DNA from: Roseateles depolymerans
GTDB lineage: Bacteria > Pseudomonadota > Gammaproteobacteria > Burkholderiales > Burkholderiaceae_C
Reading direction: 5' to 3'
Assembly: GCF_003387155.1 (NCBI RefSeq)
Contig: NZ_QUMT01000002.1
Span: forward strand, 191,694 to 255,693
Length of the DNA stretch: 64,000 nucleotides
Part shown: piece by piece, positions 63,229-64,000 of the stretch
Layout: each line of letters begins with the position of its first letter
Position numbering within the stretch: position 1 is the first letter of the stretch
Translations under genes and position numbers: made by a program
The notes under the pieces: model-generated
Told to the model about the DNA's origin: nothing
Seen by the model: the letters and a program-made list of their open reading frames with translations, nothing else
Database searches by the model: none

Positions 63229-64000
63229 ATGACAGAGTCCTCACGCGGCGGACCCGCGCCCGCGGTACGCCTGTGCGACATTTCCAAGCGCTTCGGCGCG
63301 GTGCAGGCCAACCGCTCGGTCAGCCTCTCGGTCATGCCCGGCACGGTGCATGGCCTGGTCGGCGAGAACGGTGCCGGCAAGAGCACCTTGATGGCCATCC
63401 TCTACGGCTACTACCATGCCGACGAGGGCCACATTGAGATCAATGGCCAGGCGGTACAGATTGCCAATTCGCATCAGGCCATTGCCCTGGGCATCGGCAT
63501 GGTCCATCAGCACTTCATGCTGGTGGACACGCTGTCCGCGCTGGACAACGTCATGCTCGGCGCGGAGCCGGCTTTCTTCCTCGCCCGTGCCAAGCGTCAG
63601 GTGCGCAAGGACCTGGAAACGCTGATGCGCGACACCGGCCTGCATGTGCGGCTGGACGCCACGGTGGCCGACCTGCCGGTGGGCGAGCTGCAGCGGCTGG
63701 AGATTCTGAAGGCGCTGTACCGCGGCGCCCGCATCCTGATCCTGGACGAACCGACGGCGGTGCTGACGCCGCAGGAAACCGACCAGCTGTTCGACGTGCT
63801 GCGGCGTCTGCGCGAGCGCGGCACGACCATCCTGCTGATCACCCACAAGCTGCGTGAAGTGATGGCCCTGTGCGACGCGGTCACGGTGATGCGTGCCGGC
63901 GCGGTGGTCAAGACCACGCCGATCGGCGACACCAGCCCCGAGGACCTGGCCGAGAGCATGGTCGGTCGCAAGGTCAACCTGGGCCGGGCCGGTGGTGCCG
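63229..64000 (+). CDS. ABC transporter ATP-binding protein of the BMP importer (3' truncated)
   Basis: First 257 codons; the gene runs off the window. Walker A is GENGAGKST (about residues 45-53), the Q-loop is in VHQHFML, the signature region is VGELQRLEILKAL (unusual LSGGQ variant, as in sugar/nucleoside ABC ATPases), Walker B is ILILDEPTAVL and the switch His is in LITHKLREV. Such ATPases contain two fused ABC domains; only the first is visible. Genes for the two permeases are expected downstream. The start ATG 63229 has a weak ribosome-binding site and follows the binding protein by 16 nt. Confidence 0.93.
   Translation, partial: MTESSRGGPAPAVRLCDISKRFGAVQANRSVSLSVMPGTVHGLVGENGAGKSTLMAILYGYYHADEGHIEINGQAVQIANSHQAIALGIGMVHQHFMLVDTLSALDNVMLGAEPAFFLARAKRQVRKDLETLMRDTGLHVRLDATVADLPVGELQRLEILKALYRGARILILDEPTAVLTPQETDQLFDVLRRLRERGTTILLITHKLREVMALCDAVTVMRAGAVVKTTPIGDTSPEDLAESMVGRKVNLGRAGGA

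Overview
The window is chromosomal DNA from a high-GC betaproteobacterium. Gene order and protein types point to Burkholderiales, most like the Roseateles/Mitsuaria/Rubrivivax group (inferred from synteny and family content, not from a search). The block gyrA - DUF2059 - serC - pheA - tyrA - aroA/cmk - rpsA - ihfB - lapA - lapB, with ompA - ubiG - gph - ssrA on the other side of gyrA, is the classic Burkholderiales housekeeping supercluster.

Layout. 1-3035: 3' part of dnaE; then a patatin-like phospholipase (3147-4442), an OmpR/EnvZ-type two-component pair (4455-6604, minus) and a secreted intradiol-dioxygenase-like lipoprotein. 7921-14401: envelope polysaccharide genes: msbA, glf (UDP-galactopyranose mutase), a GT4 and a GT2 glycosyltransferase and a DXD-type glycosyltransferase-like protein. 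14529-27448 (minus): the housekeeping supercluster, with aroA and cmk fused into one frame. 27742-30436 (plus): OmpA-like protein, ubiG, gph and the tmRNA. 30532-34780 (plus): a pqiA-pqiA-pqiB-pqiC lipid-transport operon with overlapping genes. 34840-43670: GH18 chitinase, a small MerR-like protein, a MASE4 hybrid histidine kinase, a DeoR-MFS operon and a TonB-dependent siderophore receptor with a Fur-like box. 44185-45725: a two-gene cassette, D12-class DNA adenine methyltransferase plus OGG-type HhH-GPD DNA glycosylase, with a perfect 24-bp palindrome inside its promoter. 45809-57461: DUF1440/DUF4126 membrane protein, subtilisin-like protease with a GlyGly-CTERM-like tail, CAP lipoprotein, a MerR-HTH/TPR protein overlapping a bacterial Ku gene, AlkB-like dioxygenase, a phosphoesterase divergent from a di-haem peroxidase, a GST and slyX. 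57510-64000: DUF885 peptidase-like protein, feoB-feoA with a Fur-like box, and the start of a BMP-type (nucleoside) ABC importer cut by the window end.

Most genes are tightly packed, with 4-17 nt overlaps marking operons. Convergent ends carry strong hairpins. Four intergenic stretches (10878-11306, 16302-16665, 36448-36793, 43671-44184) hold non-coding repeats. Many exported proteins carry low-complexity inserts (Ser-Pro, Gln, Gly-Pro). The most unusual part is the methyltransferase/glycosylase cassette at 44185-45761. Its catalytic residues, translational coupling, palindromic promoter with a central GATC and probable leaderless start suggest a self-regulated DNA-modification system worth testing.
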